A stretch of DNA of 64,000 nucleotides from positions 16,079,547 to 16,143,546 of the forward strand of contig NW_024037058.1 of NCBI RefSeq assembly GCF_015706575.1, written 5' to 3'. Numbering within the stretch: position 1 is the first letter of the stretch; every line of letters starts with the position of its first letter. The notes under the pieces are model-generated. The model was not told the origin of the DNA, made no database searches, and saw only the letters and a program-made list of their open reading frames with translations. Shown in pieces: positions 26,701 to 32,720 of the stretch. The DNA is from Patiria miniata. Its lineage: Eukaryota; Echinodermata; Asteroidea; Valvatida; Asterinidae. The position numbers and the translations under genes are program-made.

Positions 26701-29700
26701 TATAGCAGCCGCGTGTGCGTCGTGCCAAGGCTTGCGCATGCTTCGCCGAATAAAAAAAAAGAACTACTAACGGAAATAAAGACGCACCGTTGGAAAGGCC
26801 TTCTTTCGTTGATTTCTTCAAAATGGCAGCTTGCCAGAAAGAATCATTTCACAGGGAGTTTAGTCCCCTTACTATCTTTCAACCAAGTATGTTTGTCAAC
26901 AATAATTACGTCAGTTTACTTTTTGGATAATTGCAAATGATGGACTCTGGCTTTAATGTGATGTCAATTTCTTCTTCTCTCCAGGCATTGTTAACAAACA
27001 ACAAACCAGATGACCGGCTTCATCTGACGTCCAATCCACTCAAGTGGACCATCAGTGAAGTGGTCAAATTCATCAAGAAAACCGACTGTGCAACACTAGC
27101 CAGGATATTTGAAGAACAGGTCAGGAGATGCATTATCTTACACAATTTTAAAACCTTCCCCACCCCTCCCTTCCCCCACCCGTCCTCTGCCCCCCCCCCC
27201 CCCCCAAACAGTGCCACGCACAAAAAAGAAGAAGATGGGATATTTAAGTGACAATTTTTTGGCAAAATGTTAATTAGCTGTTGCTGTTAAAATGCAACCA
27301 TGTAACAATTCGGGCGTTTCACAATGCAGTGCGCCACCATGAGTTGGCTACGGAGAGTTCATGTTTCACAGTGCATTGTGGGAGATGGTCGACAAATTCA
27401 CAGCTCGGAAAATTATGAAATTTTTAGTTTTTCCGGCCAGTATAGTTTCGTAAGCGTATGATTCGAGGATCTGTTTGACCTTTTTCTTTTCTTTTTCTCA
27501 ATATGGTAATTTTGTAAGGCGGCAAAACGCTATGCCCCAATCTATAGCATATTACCTCAAATCTACTGAGACTCATTCAAATTGGCCGTGTTTTGTCGAC
27601 TGTAAACTTGAAAAATGGACTCTCCATAGCAAACTCTTGGTGTCGCACTGCATTGTGAATCACTCGAATGATAAGATGGCATGAGTTTAACAGGAACATG
27701 CATGTACACGTACATGTATAAATGCATTGATTTTGACAGCCCACAATGACTTAAGCTTGTCATTTATTACTGCCATAAGAGTTTGTTGTTTTGAATCACT
27801 TTTCCCTCGTTTCAGCAAGTTTGAGTATTCTGTAATTTTTACATATTGTGATATTTCTCTTTTTTTACCAAAAATGAAAAATCATCTAAATTTTCACTAC
27901 ATTTCAACGTGCCCCCAAAATTCAAAAAAGTAGAGCTACAATTAAGTACAAATCAAATGGTTAATATCCAGGATAACCACATTGTAAAATTGAAACATTT
28001 TTAATCAGTATGTAAAAACCAGTGCTGTCAGTATGGTCCTTATTTTGTATTTAATACTGTACAATTTGTTGCAAATGCACACATCCAATTGATGGCTTCC
28101 TTTTTGTAAAGATATGTGGTCTATGTGGAATTTCCAGAGAGCAAATTACTGCACACTTGTGACATTCACATCTCTACCGGTATCTCATTGCAAATATTTC
28201 AAACTAGTTATTTTTTCTCTGCTTCAATAGATCACCTTTATTTTTTTTCGATTCGGCTTTGTCGGTCCAAAATAGGTTTTGACAAACCAGTCAAAAAAAA
28301 ACAATTGCATGCAGAGCATGTAATTAAAATGACAGATGGCCGGTCATTAAAATGAAAACAAATACGCCGGTTTGTTTGCACAAAATTGTTCTGTAGTCAG
28401 TTAATACCAGGGAAATTAAATCAGCTAGAATTGTATGTAACGGAAAACCAATGCCATCATACCATAAAGGATTATGATCAAAATTGCTTCGTGTCTTGAA
28501 CAGCGGTGCTGAAGTTGACTGGCATATTTTTTTATGAATTTGATTGGACCATCTGTTAATCGTGCCGTAGGCTACAACCCGTACACTGAATATTGTGCAA
28601 ATCTGTTTCAATCATTTTGTAGGGGATGATGTTGAAATAATCAGTCAAATGAAAAATTGTGTAAGTCAAGTTTTGGAGCCGAATGATATTTGTTTTGACA
28701 GGCCTATACAAGATTTGTATCTCATTTTTTTTCCAAGCAATTTATGCTGAGGAAAAAAAATAATTTTTTTATTTTGTGACGGCTGAGAGTATAATAAATG
28801 GATGCAGTAAGGGTGTGTGAAGTATATTAATATTGGAGGTGGCAAGACTGTTAGGGTTAATATTGAGACAAACTGACAAACGACGTACAAAAACTGCATA
28901 AAATTAATTTATTACATTTTAAGTATGTCAAATTGTTGAGAGAAATCTCAGTGTTACACCATTACAATTAAATAAAATTGTGAATTTTGGCAAATTGTGT
29001 ACTTTTTTGCAGTGACACAACCATTTAATTTTAAAAGTACATATTGTTGATGTACCCTAACGTGGCACGGCCCCTAACGTGGTGCACTTTGATTTTTCGC
29101 CTGCTAGCGCCTAGCTGGAGCAAAAGTTTTAACTGAAATTTCACAAAAAGTTGAAATTTCATCAAGTTCTAAACACTCCCGTTCATAAATCACGAGTTTA
29201 TCTACCCTTTACAAAGTTGGAGGAAAATGTTATTTCGGCATGATTTTCCAATTTTTTTGGGAAGTGCACAGTGAACCCTTTGAAAATGTCCTGAAAAAAT
29301 AGAAAATAATTTTTTGACAAGCTTGTAGTTGAGTATGTAAGTAGAGATAATAATTGTTTATCAGAATTTATCATTTTTACAGAAATTCTTAAATGTTAAT
29401 TTGGAATTTTCCTGAGATTTATTCAAGTGCGCCATGTTAGGGCACACTCAGCCGATTTAAATTGTGCCCAATTTCCGGACGCCACCGTTGTTGAATTTCG
29501 GATTAAATTTTATGAAACTGAAATTGTTCACAGAGGTAAAATAGCAAGCATTAATAAGGTAAAAATACCAGTATTTCAGTGAATGAATTTGAAGTTTGTC
29601 AACAAAGAAGTTTGGCAACACTGATGTGGAAAGTCGGGGTAAATGTGGAAGTGCGCCATGTTAGGGAACACCACTATAGATTGACGAAAAAAATACATGT

Positions 29701-30923
29701 ATGTAGCAGTTAGGCCAAAAAAAAAAAATATTCGGTCTCTGGTCAGACCAAAATTCCGGAATTGACGCGGGGACGCGGCTTTTTTTTTTTTTTTGGCTTT
29801 TTTTTTTTTTCTTCAAGCTTGGATTGTACAGACAAGGTGGGTTACTATTTTGCTATTTGGTGTCCTCATGTACATTGGTGTCCTCCATAATTTGCCTTGG
29901 TGCTCTCGATCATTTGCCTTGGTGCAATTTCCCATTCCTTGGTGCTCTTTGGTAAAAAAAAATTGAGGAGGTGCGGCAATGGAGGGCGCTGTTGGAGCTA
30001 CTGCAGAACATTTTGGAAAAAAAAAAGATTGACGCGCATGATTAAAATCGACGCGCGCGCTGACCAGAGACCGACTTAAAAAAAATAATTTAAAAAAAAT
30101 AAGATTCCCCTCCCCAGCTAAAGGTAATAGACTGAAAAATAGCTTCTAGCTGGCACAAAGCTGTGACTCTTGCATAACACACCCATACTGGAATTTGTAT
30201 CCTTGTGGAGACATTCCTTTGTTCTCGTGTACTAAAGTTTTCGAGTTTGAAAGTGTAGTTTAAAAATGCTCTTATTTTGACCAGAATTAATTTCCTTGGC
30301 TGAAATTCGGACATAATATCTCTTTTCTAAAACTCTTCCATTTGTGACAGATCAACAGAAATTCCTAGTTTTTGAGTAAAGTCCATATATCTATTTTGTG
30401 AAAACCTTGTGGAGACGTCGTCATCTATAGAAATTGCCCTGTGGAGACGTAAACGATCTTTTGTTCCCTATTGTACACACGTCTCCAGAGGGTACGGTGT
30501 ATCAGATCATTCTTTCTGAAAAGTCCACGTTTATCAAGTTTTTGCCCTTGATGCCACTCAGTATAATTCCACTTGGCAAAAATGGCAAGTGACATGTTAC
30601 TAAGTCAAGAGTGTACATGGTGTAAGGGGGAAGTTCATAATTACAGGAGATTGTCGGTGTTACTGCATTGAAAAGCATGTAGCGGGAGACTCAGGGTCAC
30701 AACAGATTTTCCTCTAAACCCTCTTCTAATTCCCTGCTATTTTCATTCCCTTGTACATCTCAATACTTTTTCCCCCCAACAGGAAATTGACGGCCAGGCG
30801 CTACTACTGCTCACCCTGCCCACGGTGCAGGAATGCATGGACCTGAAGCTGGGGCCTGCCATCAAGCTCTGCCACCACATCGAGAGAGTCAAGATCGCTT
30901 TCTACGACCAGTTTGCCAAGTGA
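1027..30923 (+). CDS. Sfmbt: SFMBT: Polycomb-group protein with four MBT repeats, SLED and SAM domains (whole gene, 20 coding exons)
   Basis: Whole-gene entry. Coding exons: 1039-2760, 3308-3538, 3782-3927, 4727-4839, 5799-5896, 6720-6972, 7622-7719, 8830-9070, 9908-10017, 10531-10780, 11309-11391, 12721-12955, 14119-14164, 14445-14533, 15206-15455, 16331-16512, 18079-18404, 21393-21560, 26985-27119, 30783-30923. All junctions are AG/GT and every phase matches, giving 4917 nt and 1638 aa. Layout: Gln/Ser/Thr-rich region 1-740, MBT1 about 747-855, MBT2 856-968, MBT3 969-1088, MBT4 1089-1194, SLED about 1239-1382, basic linker 1383-1547, SAM about 1555-1632. SFMBT proteins are nuclear repressors; Drosophila Sfmbt pairs with Pho in PhoRC, its MBT4 binds mono- and dimethyl-lysine and its SAM links to Scm (family knowledge). 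Human SFMBT1 and SFMBT2 are under 900 aa, so this protein is nearly twice as long because of its N terminus. I see no FCS zinc finger, which fly Sfmbt has. Upstream non-coding exons were not identified. Confidence 0.95.
2014..2046 (+). repeat. Polyglutamine CAG/CAA tract in SFMBT exon 1
   Basis: Eleven glutamine codons in a row, with CAG interrupted by CAA at both ends (caa caa cag caa, five cag, caa caa). A pure CAG core of only five codons suggests a modest slippage risk. It encodes residues about 326-336, inside the disordered N-terminal region. Confidence 0.9.
2761..3307. other. SFMBT intron after exon 1, no internal feature
   Basis: 547 bp. Its open frames are short and begin without a conserved product. 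No repeat recognised. Confidence 0.6.
3308..3538 (+). CDS. Sfmbt: SFMBT exon 2: Q-rich linker, residues 575-651
   Basis: Acceptor ttgacag|GTG at 3307/3308; donor CAG|GTAGTG at 3538/3539; both phase 0. The product continues the Gln/Pro/Val-rich sequence (for example [16 protein letters not shown]). The composition matches exon 1 and the frame is continuous, which is the main support. Confidence 0.85.
3782..3927 (+). CDS. Sfmbt: SFMBT exon 3: Pro/Ser-rich linker, residues 652-700
   Basis: Acceptor caatgcag|AGC at 3781/3782; donor TTGAA|GTAATG at 3927/3928, phase 2. The product begins [16 protein letters not shown] and contains several SP and TP pairs that could be phosphorylated (inference). 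Reading past the donor meets a stop at once, which supports the splice. Confidence 0.85.
4020..4330 (-). mobile_element. tRNA-derived SINE, body type 1, head type B
   Basis: Read on the minus strand it starts with a tRNA-like head (Box A ggtccagtggttacgg, Box B gggttcgaacccc), then the shared SINE body: a cttgggcaag word and ccaccca...tataaatgggtacc, and ends in a TAATAATAA tail. Related copies: 10835, 19862, 32225, 51888 and 58660. Confidence 0.8.
4468..4545 (-). mobile_element. tRNA-like SINE head fragment
   Basis: On the minus strand it has a Box A-like gtgacaaagtggttatgat and a Box B-like aggttcaagtcctgcc separated by the usual tRNA distance. It lies in the same SFMBT intron as the SINE at 4020. 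The body cannot be delimited. Confidence 0.5.
4727..4839 (+). CDS. Sfmbt: SFMBT exon 4: basic then acidic linker, residues 700-738
   Basis: Acceptor tcccag|GTAT at 4726/4727; donor GAAG|GTTAGT at 4839/4840, entering at phase 2 and leaving at phase 1. It encodes [17 protein letters not shown], a short basic cluster that could serve as a nuclear localisation signal, followed by an acidic/lysine stretch just before MBT1. Confidence 0.85.
4840..5798. other. SFMBT intron after exon 4: homopolymer runs only
   Basis: Contains a C run at 5412-5425 and a G run at 5470-5478 about 45 bp apart that could pair, plus T-rich DNA. I see nothing else to name. Confidence 0.5.
5799..5896 (+). CDS. Sfmbt: SFMBT exon 5: first half of MBT repeat 1
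   Basis: Acceptor attgcag|CC at 5798/5799; donor CAT|GTAAGT at 5896/5897; phase 1 to 0; 98 nt. The product [20 protein letters not shown] is the classic N-terminal arm of an MBT repeat (W-x-x-Y-L...A-P...F). Confidence 0.95.
6040..6572. mobile_element. Fold-back element with about 165-bp inverted arms
   Basis: The left arm (about 6043-6206: tgcatcccct, tttggtcaagg, gacgatagtgt, ggtcggc, atatgcaaatcagttg) is repeated inverted at about 6405-6570. It lies between the two exons of MBT1. No open frame of note. The arms are diverged in places. Confidence 0.8.
6720..6972 (+). CDS. Sfmbt: SFMBT exon 6: core of MBT repeat 1
   Basis: Acceptor cccaag|GTG at 6719/6720; donor GATG|GTATGC at 6972/6973; phase 0 to 1; 253 nt. 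The product carries the beta-barrel core: [16 protein letters not shown], then [18 protein letters not shown]. The D-F-W and HPIGWC motifs mark an MBT repeat. Confidence 0.96.
6973..7621. other. SFMBT intron after exon 6, nothing seen
   Basis: AT-rich intron with no repeat pair or coding signal that I can support. Confidence 0.5.
7622..7719 (+). CDS. Sfmbt: SFMBT exon 7: first half of MBT repeat 2
   Basis: Acceptor tctctag|AA at 7621/7622; donor AAAG|GTGAGT at 7719/7720; phase 1 to 0; 98 nt, exactly the size of exon 5. The product [20 protein letters not shown] is the N-terminal arm of an MBT repeat. Confidence 0.95.
7763..8112. mobile_element. MITE with about 85-bp terminal inverted repeats
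   Basis: The left end gggcaattccactgttactc and the right end (complement gggctattccgcggttactc) continue inward as matched arms through ttccttgggctgtaattacc. About 350 bp, flanked by ATAT on both sides. Only about 180 bp separates the arms. No coding capacity. Confidence 0.88.
8113..8829. other. SFMBT intron sequence, nothing seen
   Basis: AT-rich remainder of the intron before exon 8. No repeat or coding signal recognised. Confidence 0.45.
8830..9070 (+). CDS. Sfmbt: SFMBT exon 8: core of MBT repeat 2
   Basis: Acceptor tgttcag|GTG at 8829/8830; donor GCAG|GTAAAC at 9070/9071; phase 0 to 1; 241 nt. The product has [24 protein letters not shown] and [18 protein letters not shown]. The usual Cys after HPIGW is Ala here. 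Confidence 0.96.
9110..9500. repeat. Decamer minisatellite (TCACAAGTCA-type)
   Basis: About 35-40 imperfect copies of a 10-bp unit, tcacaagtca with variants tcacaagtcc and tcataagtca. The register is mostly kept at 10 bp. The same unit recurs at 15718, 16205, 17690 and 44570. Confidence 0.92.
9908..10017 (+). CDS. Sfmbt: SFMBT exon 9: first half of MBT repeat 3
   Basis: Acceptor gtttatag|TT at 9907/9908; donor AAG|GTAAAA at 10017/10018; phase 1 to 0; 110 nt. The product is a helical arm ([20 protein letters not shown]) that departs more from the MBT consensus than the other arms. Confidence 0.92.
10018..10530. other. SFMBT intron after exon 9, nothing seen
   Basis: AT-rich with short A and T runs near its 3' end, which ends in a good pyrimidine tract. 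No repeat recognised. Confidence 0.5.
10531..10780 (+). CDS. Sfmbt: SFMBT exon 10: core of MBT repeat 3
   Basis: Acceptor aactccag|GAC at 10530/10531; donor AAAG|GTATCG at 10780/10781; phase 0 to 1; 250 nt. The product has [20 protein letters not shown] and [19 protein letters not shown]. The MBT signature GMxLEA...FPVxWC is clear. Confidence 0.96.
10835..11105 (-). mobile_element. SINE fragment, shared body
   Basis: Minus-strand copy with cacaggtacccatttactcc, tgggtggagagaagcaat and gtgccttgctcaagggcac, the body words of the SINE at 4020, plus a 3' part (agctccctggggagtata) shared with the copy at 58660. The tRNA head is missing or decayed. Confidence 0.7.
11309..11391 (+). CDS. Sfmbt: SFMBT exon 11: first half of MBT repeat 4
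   Basis: Acceptor ccctcag|GT at 11308/11309; donor AATT|GTAAGT at 11391/11392; phase 1 to 0; 83 nt. The product reads [20 protein letters not shown], again W-x-x-Y-L...A-A-P...F. Confidence 0.95.
11447..11785. mobile_element. MITE family B (GGCTCCGTGC ends), copy 1
   Basis: Ends in ggctccgtgc and its complement gcacggagcc. About 340 bp. A diverged copy is at 44282-44546 and a partial one at about 32617-32720; they share caagtactccttcaacgg near one end and gctctcaaaagtggtaaaa near the other. Confidence 0.75.
11864..12527. mobile_element. Mariner-type non-autonomous element
   Basis: TA-flanked, with inverted ends cagggcgagtcaaaaagaat and (complement) cagggtgagtaaaaaagaaa. The CAGGGTGxGTCAAAAA end is typical of Tc1/mariner. 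664 bp with no transposase frame, so it needs a helper. Confidence 0.75.
12721..12955 (+). CDS. Sfmbt: SFMBT exon 12: core of MBT repeat 4 (likely methyl-lysine-binding repeat)
   Basis: Acceptor cttggcag|TAT at 12720/12721; donor ATCG|GTAAAT at 12955/12956; phase 0 to 1; 235 nt. The product has [16 protein letters not shown] and [14 protein letters not shown]. In fly Sfmbt and in L3MBTL1 a pocket of one Asp and three aromatics binds mono- or dimethyl-lysine; Asp about 1157 with Phe about 1174, Trp about 1178 and Tyr about 1184 are the natural candidates here (inference from alignment by eye). Confidence 0.96.
13295..13802. mobile_element. TTAA-flanked piggyBac-type MITE (CCCTCCG ends)
   Basis: TTAA at 13295-13298 and 13799-13802; inverted ends ccctccgacgcagaaagccc and (complement) ccctccggtgcagaatctag. 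The inside has a 60-bp tandem duplication (gtgcacgtgtatatggtggg at about 13504 and 13559). TTAA targets with CCCT ends are the piggyBac hallmark. Confidence 0.8.
13803..14118. other. SFMBT intron sequence, nothing seen
   Basis: Unremarkable intron DNA between the TTAA element and exon 13. Confidence 0.4.
14119..14164 (+). CDS. Sfmbt: SFMBT exon 13: short linker after MBT4
   Basis: Only 46 nt. Acceptor ttcaacag|CA at 14118/14119; donor AGAG|GTGAGA at 14164/14165; phase 1 to 2. It encodes [15 protein letters not shown], matching the Lys-rich segment that follows MBT4 in SFMBT proteins. Phase continuity on both sides supports it. Confidence 0.85.
14445..14533 (+). CDS. Sfmbt: SFMBT exon 14: linker between MBT4 and SLED
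   Basis: Acceptor ccttgcag|TCG at 14444/14445; donor GAAG|GTAACG at 14533/14534; phase 2 to 1; 89 nt. It encodes a Ser/Arg-rich linker ([18 protein letters not shown]). The frame stays open past the donor as far as a second, transposon-borne donor at 14686, but only the 14533 junction keeps the SLED frame. Confidence 0.82.
14681..15188. mobile_element. Large palindromic mariner-type element before the SLED exon
   Basis: Arms of about 230 bp: caggtgagtcaacaaaaaaa, cctaaatgtcggg, gtagcactttcaaa and gttctgtccacggatcacaa, all inverted on the right. The ends match the CAGGGTGAGT ends of the element at 11864. It stops 17 nt before exon 15, and its left end has a consensus splice donor (cag|gtgagt at 14685/14686). 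Confidence 0.85.
15206..15455 (+). CDS. Sfmbt: SFMBT exon 15: first part of SLED domain
   Basis: Acceptor cactgcag|GT at 15205/15206; donor GCAAA|GTGAGT at 15455/15456; phase 1 to 2. The product begins the SLED domain ([19 protein letters not shown], then LPKAVGPG). SLED, found in Scm, SCML and SFMBT proteins, binds DNA in SCML2 (family knowledge). The acceptor lies only 17 nt past an inserted palindromic element. Confidence 0.95.
15718..15848. repeat. Short island of the TCACAAGTCA minisatellite
   Basis: A few units (tcacaagtaaatcacaagca) followed by the opposite orientation (cttgtgacttgacttgtag) at about 15828, next to the palindromic element at 15849. Opposite-strand units continue at 16205-16250. 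Confidence 0.6.
15849..16172. mobile_element. Palindromic element family C, copy 1
   Basis: Nearly the whole element is an inverted repeat with arms of about 140 bp (gtgcctttgatgatacaagc, ggctatagggccatc, gatttgtcctt, agaataacaagcaat). A second copy lies at 25216-25550. No coding capacity. Confidence 0.85.
16205..16250. repeat. Minisatellite island, reversed orientation
   Basis: Units of acttgtgat (the complement of atcacaagt): taacttgtgatagacttgtg atgtcttgtc. Same family as 9110-9500. Confidence 0.6.
16331..16512 (+). CDS. Sfmbt: SFMBT exon 16: second part of SLED domain
   Basis: Acceptor ccaccag|GTAC at 16330/16331; donor TATA|GTAAGT at 16512/16513; phase 2 to 1. The product has [19 protein letters not shown] and a Cys-rich end ([22 protein letters not shown]), as in SFMBT SLED domains. 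An hAT-like element starts 11 nt after the donor. Confidence 0.95.
16524..17440. mobile_element. hAT-like element right after the exon 16 donor
   Basis: Inverted ends cagtgcgtgaaatta and (complement) cagtgcgtgaaattacagtc; inner words gtggtcagacaaaatgtccg and cgagcaca are repeated inverted on the right. Flanked by GTGTG on both sides. The CAGTG end suits hAT, but the target-site repeat is shorter than the usual 8 bp. No transposase frame. Confidence 0.7.
17685..17840. repeat. Minisatellite island, both orientations
   Basis: ccatcacaagtcctcacaag tcc at 17692, then gacttgtgatttacg and gacttgtgatgg at about 17788-17830. Same unit as 9110-9500, arranged head to head. Confidence 0.6.
18079..18404 (+). 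CDS. Sfmbt: SFMBT exon 17: basic linker with GRPPGRK motif, acidic and glycine tracts
   Basis: Acceptor cccacag|CT at 18078/18079; donor AAAAG|GTGAGG at 18404/18405; phase 1 to 0; 109 codons. The product has [19 protein letters not shown] (AT-hook-like), then [14 protein letters not shown] (nuclear-localisation-like), an Asp/Glu-rich stretch, a run of seven Gly and [10 protein letters not shown]. The G-R-P-P-G-R-K-N motif also follows SLED in vertebrate SFMBT proteins. Confidence 0.93.
18616..19636. mobile_element. Element with CAGAGATGAAAC ends
   Basis: Left end cagagatgaaacttttcaga and right end complement cagagatgaaactggcatat, both with an inner aatcggaaa word. ATTTCT flanks both ends directly. 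About 1 kb, no transposase frame. CAGAG ends suit hAT. A 35-bp near-perfect palindrome sits inside at 18915. Confidence 0.65.
18915..18949. repeat. 35-bp near-perfect palindrome
   Basis: Arms gtcacctgtcaatgttt and aaacattgacaggtgac around one central base. It could extrude as a cruciform, and it contains two CACCTG/CAGGTG E-boxes. Confidence 0.85.
19862..20095 (+). mobile_element. tRNA-derived SINE, head type A
   Basis: Head: Box A gtgtggcctagtgcttaggg, Box B ggggttcgaatccagt; body: ccttgggcaagccacttcac and ccaggagtataaatgggtac; end: gatgggccacattggctc then a ttacttactta tail. The nearly full-length sister is at 51888-52178 on the other strand. Confidence 0.85.
20168..21267 (+). mobile_element. 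TTAA-flanked 1.1-kb element carrying a THAP ORF
   Basis: TTAA at both ends (20168-20171, 21264-21267), with inverted ends aaagggaacatg and (complement) aaaggaaacatg. It holds the THAP-domain coding fragment at 20516. The middle is much more GC- and CpG-rich than the flanks (for example ccgcgctgcgggggcaccgg), as if a promoter or gene fragment had been captured. Confidence 0.65.
20516..20740 (+). pseudogene. Broken THAP zinc-finger coding fragment
   Basis: From ATG 20516: [34 protein letters not shown], then an LC pair. A shift of frame near 20682 leads to [14 protein letters not shown] and GMPLKKHR. Together these are the THAP order C-x4-C...HLFP...W...C-x2-H-F. THAP domains bind DNA in host regulators and in P-element-type transposases. 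The frame break and missing downstream coding sequence mean it is a fossil or a captured first exon, unless an intron starts near the break (gtgaaggtaaatacc at 20622 holds a possible donor). Confidence 0.6.
21393..21560 (+). CDS. Sfmbt: SFMBT exon 18: linker before SAM
   Basis: Acceptor attgtcag|ATC at 21392/21393; donor AAA|GTGAGT at 21560/21561; phase 0 to 0; 56 codons. It encodes [18 protein letters not shown] and a Lys-rich segment. It sits between introns of about 3.0 and 5.4 kb that are packed with repeats. Confidence 0.9.
22085..22435. repeat. Dispersed repeat family D, copy 1
   Basis: Shares taaatacctgagaccgttta, attcctattggtcaagagcc, gcgttctgcg and ggggtgtttcacaaaacatg with 53585-54230, and ends in a ttcccttatttt word. 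It contains inverted CCAAT words (attggtc). Family not recognised. Confidence 0.7.
22436..25215. other. Long SFMBT intron sequence, little recognised
   Basis: AT-rich DNA. It has a small inverted pair near 22735-22800 (ctacaaatatattcgtagtg and cactacgagtatgttcgtag) and a G run at 23645-23668. I find no gene or delimited element. Confidence 0.45.
25216..25550. mobile_element. Palindromic element family C, copy 2
   Basis: Same inverted arms as 15849-16172 (gatgatacaagcatggcatt, ctatagggccatc, agaataacaagcaatggcag). The copies share most of their length. Confidence 0.85.
25823..26346 (+). mobile_element. TTAA-flanked MITE family E, copy 1
   Basis: Ends ttaaagggaaaatacaacat and (complement) ttaaagggaatatacatcat. 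About 520 bp, with a 26-bp palindrome at about 25988 (ccaacgctggtcggccgacc). The near-identical sister is inverted at 52749-53275. Confidence 0.9.
26435..26956. mobile_element. TTAA-flanked MITE family F, abutting the SAM exon
   Basis: Ends ttaaaggtacagtccatcat and (complement) ttaaagccagagtccatcat; TTAA at 26435 and 26953. The right end is 28 nt before exon 19. No coding capacity. The end pattern resembles family E, but the inside differs. Confidence 0.8.
26985..27119 (+). CDS. Sfmbt: SFMBT exon 19: first half of SAM domain
   Basis: Acceptor tctctccag|GCA at 26984/26985; donor CAG|GTCAGG at 27119/27120; phase 0 to 0. The product has [18 protein letters not shown] and LARIFEEQ, helices 1 and 2 of a SAM domain. 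The acceptor lies 28 nt after the end of a TTAA-flanked element. Confidence 0.95.
27306..27670. mobile_element. MITE family A, copy 2
   Basis: About 365 bp, colinear with 146-503 over its whole length (cgccaccatgagttggctac, gtgcattgtgggagatggtc, gccccaatctata, cttgaaaaatggactctcc), with the same inverted ends. Confidence 0.88.
27671..29050. other. SFMBT last intron, first part: nothing seen
   Basis: AT-rich intron DNA with homopolymers. No repeat pair or coding signal that I can support. Confidence 0.4.
29052..29672. mobile_element. Element with doubled CCCTAACGTGG ends
   Basis: Left end: accctaacgtggcacgg then ccctaacgtggtgcac. Right: gtgcgccatgttagggcaca at 29429 and gtgcgccatgttagggaaca at 29651. 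The same 16-bp word is thus doubled on each side in opposite orientation. About 620 bp, non-coding. Confidence 0.65.
29728..30077. mobile_element. MITE family G, copy 1
   Basis: Ends ttcggtctctggtcag and (complement) agtcggtctctggtcagcgc. About 350 bp. It matches 43516-43862 almost base for base apart from homopolymer lengths, so at least one copy moved recently. Confidence 0.9.
30078..30782. other. SFMBT last intron, final part: nothing seen
   Basis: No repeat pair found. A repeated ttgtggagac word (30203, 30407, 30440) is short and may be chance. It ends in a good pyrimidine tract before exon 20. Confidence 0.45.
30783..30923 (+). CDS. Sfmbt: SFMBT exon 20 (last): second half of SAM domain and stop
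   Basis: Acceptor cccaacag|GAA at 30782/30783, phase 0; stop TGA at 30921-30923. The product has [35 protein letters not shown] and ends YDQFAK. The LKLGPAIKL segment is the SAM end-helix surface that supports SAM-SAM contacts in Polycomb proteins. Confidence 0.96.
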   Translation, partial: EIDGQALLLLTLPTVQECMDLKLGPAIKLCHHIERVKIAFYDQFAK

Positions 30924-31773
30924 GGCTTGCCAGGGGCAGTTTGCCAAGAACGACTGTAAAAGTTCAAGGATTTGCTCTGCTCTTTCAACTTTTATAGCGC
31001 TTCGCCCACAAGCTTATCTCCCCACATGGTGTGCTGAGTCCCCAGCCTTCCCTCACAGCCTTTAACCTAACCAACCCCCCAAAATTAATATCCTTACCAT
31101 CATTACTTGGACCATGGCCAAAGCCTGTCTTCCCCAATCTGCCAATCTAAAGTAGTTGCAGTATCTGGTTTGCAACGCATACTAAAACAAAAATCACTTT
31201 GTATATCCACAAAATATAACCCCTTCTAACAGTAGAGAGCTAAGAATCAAACATTTTCATGTTTATAGTAAAGAGCTGAAAATTAATTCGGTCTTTTTTG
31301 GACTTAAAAGAAAAATGAAATTTAGTTTGCAAGTTGTGCTATCCAAAATTGAAACTACATGTAGTAACATGTGGAGAGAGCCAGCTATGACAAATACATG
31401 AAAACATGTCTATACTTAGAATCACTAATAACAAAGTCACTCGGGATCTCATTATCACTAGAACAAGGTACATGGAAGACGTAAGCAAAAGATAATTTGG
31501 CATTTTTCCAATGTCATTTTTGGTAGGTTTTCCCATTCCAAAAGAGGACCTTAACAATGTGACATTTTGACAAGGTGGGGTCAAAATGGCATCCACGTCA
31601 TCATCACAGGTGTTTCACAATTCATTCAAGTCTGGATTTAAGAGACGAACTGTTGCAATGAACTGTGACATAGGCATTACTTTGTCATTGTTTAGTTCCT
31701 GATATTTGCCTTGTGATTGCCTTGTGATGGCATTGTTTTCCACTCATATTAGAGTACAGAGTAATAATAATAG
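30924..31773. other. SFMBT 3' UTR, beginning
   Basis: No coding signal or repeat. It directly follows the stop codon. Confidence 0.5.
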
Positions 31774-32183
31774 TACAGTGGAACGCCACTGTAACGAGCA
31801 TCGCAGGATCCACAGAAATTGTTCGTAATATCGATCGTTCGGTATAACGATATTATTAGCCGCCGGTGCTCTGGTACTCATTTTTCAATAAATAGCTCCC
31901 TTTAGAACTTCACCTTGCACGTCCTGGTACTTATAGTTACTGAAAGACGACTTTGAACATGTGACGACTATTGAATCATGTCATTACACAGTTTTTGAGC
32001 TTACAGCAATGGGTGGCTTTCCCCTTCTATTCCTTGGGGAAATAATAGCCACCTGTCGCTCTTCTGATGACATTTTTCAACAACAATGTTCAGTATGTTT
32101 TGTTTTAAAAAATGCCAAGCACCATGTTCGGTATAGCCGAATGTTCGGTATAGCGGTGTTCGGTATAGTGGCGTTCCACTGTA
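31774..32183. mobile_element. Pogo/Tigger-type MITE
   Basis: TA-flanked, with ends cagtggaacgccactgtaac and (complement) cagtggaacgccactatacc, and repeated ttcggtata words inside both arms. CAGTGGAAC ends with a TA target are typical of pogo/Tigger elements. About 410 bp, no transposase. Confidence 0.8.
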
Positions 32184-32224
32184 ATAATTTATACATTCAT
32201 ATTGCGCAAATTCCATAAGAATGT

Positions 32225-32530
32225 GATCAAATGCGCGTCACAATTATTATCCCTGTTCATCAGGAATGAGACCCTGCAACAGCTCGAGACCCGCGCAATA
32301 TTGTCTGTACCTTCACAGGTACCCATTTATACTCCTGGGTGGAGAGAGGCAATCATAGTAAAGTGCCTTGCCCAAGTGCACAAGCACCATGTTCCCTGTC
32401 AGGATTCAAACCCTTGTACCACGGTACACGAGTCGAACATCGTAACCATTGGACCACAGTCCATGTGGTGTAGTAATCATAACACGAGTCAAACACCAAA
32501 ACCATCGGACCACAGCACCCCACATGAAAA
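32225..32530 (-). mobile_element. tRNA-derived SINE, head type B
   Basis: Minus strand: head ggactgtggtccaatggtta with a decayed Box B, body ttgggcaaggcactttacta and ccaggagtataaatgggtac, end cgcgggtctcgagctgttg. Sister of the copy at 4020. Confidence 0.78.
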
Positions 32531-32616
32531 GTGAAGAGGATATCCTGTCCTATTTTTAAACGAAGACATTGAGCTGGAGGAATCGGACTTATGGGGTGCT
32601 GTCCATTAGGACTGGG

Positions 32617-32720
32617 CGCAATGGGCTCCGTATGCAAACAAGAGAGGGTGCTTTTTACTGCGTAATGGTTCGTGCGTTTAACGCAAAGTGCGCACGACTT
32701 ATTTTATTTTGTATGTGCAC
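32617..32720. mobile_element. Partial MITE family B copy
   Basis: Contains gggctccgtatgcaaac and ctttttactgcg, resembling one end of the family at 11447 and 44282. Short and diverged. Confidence 0.35.
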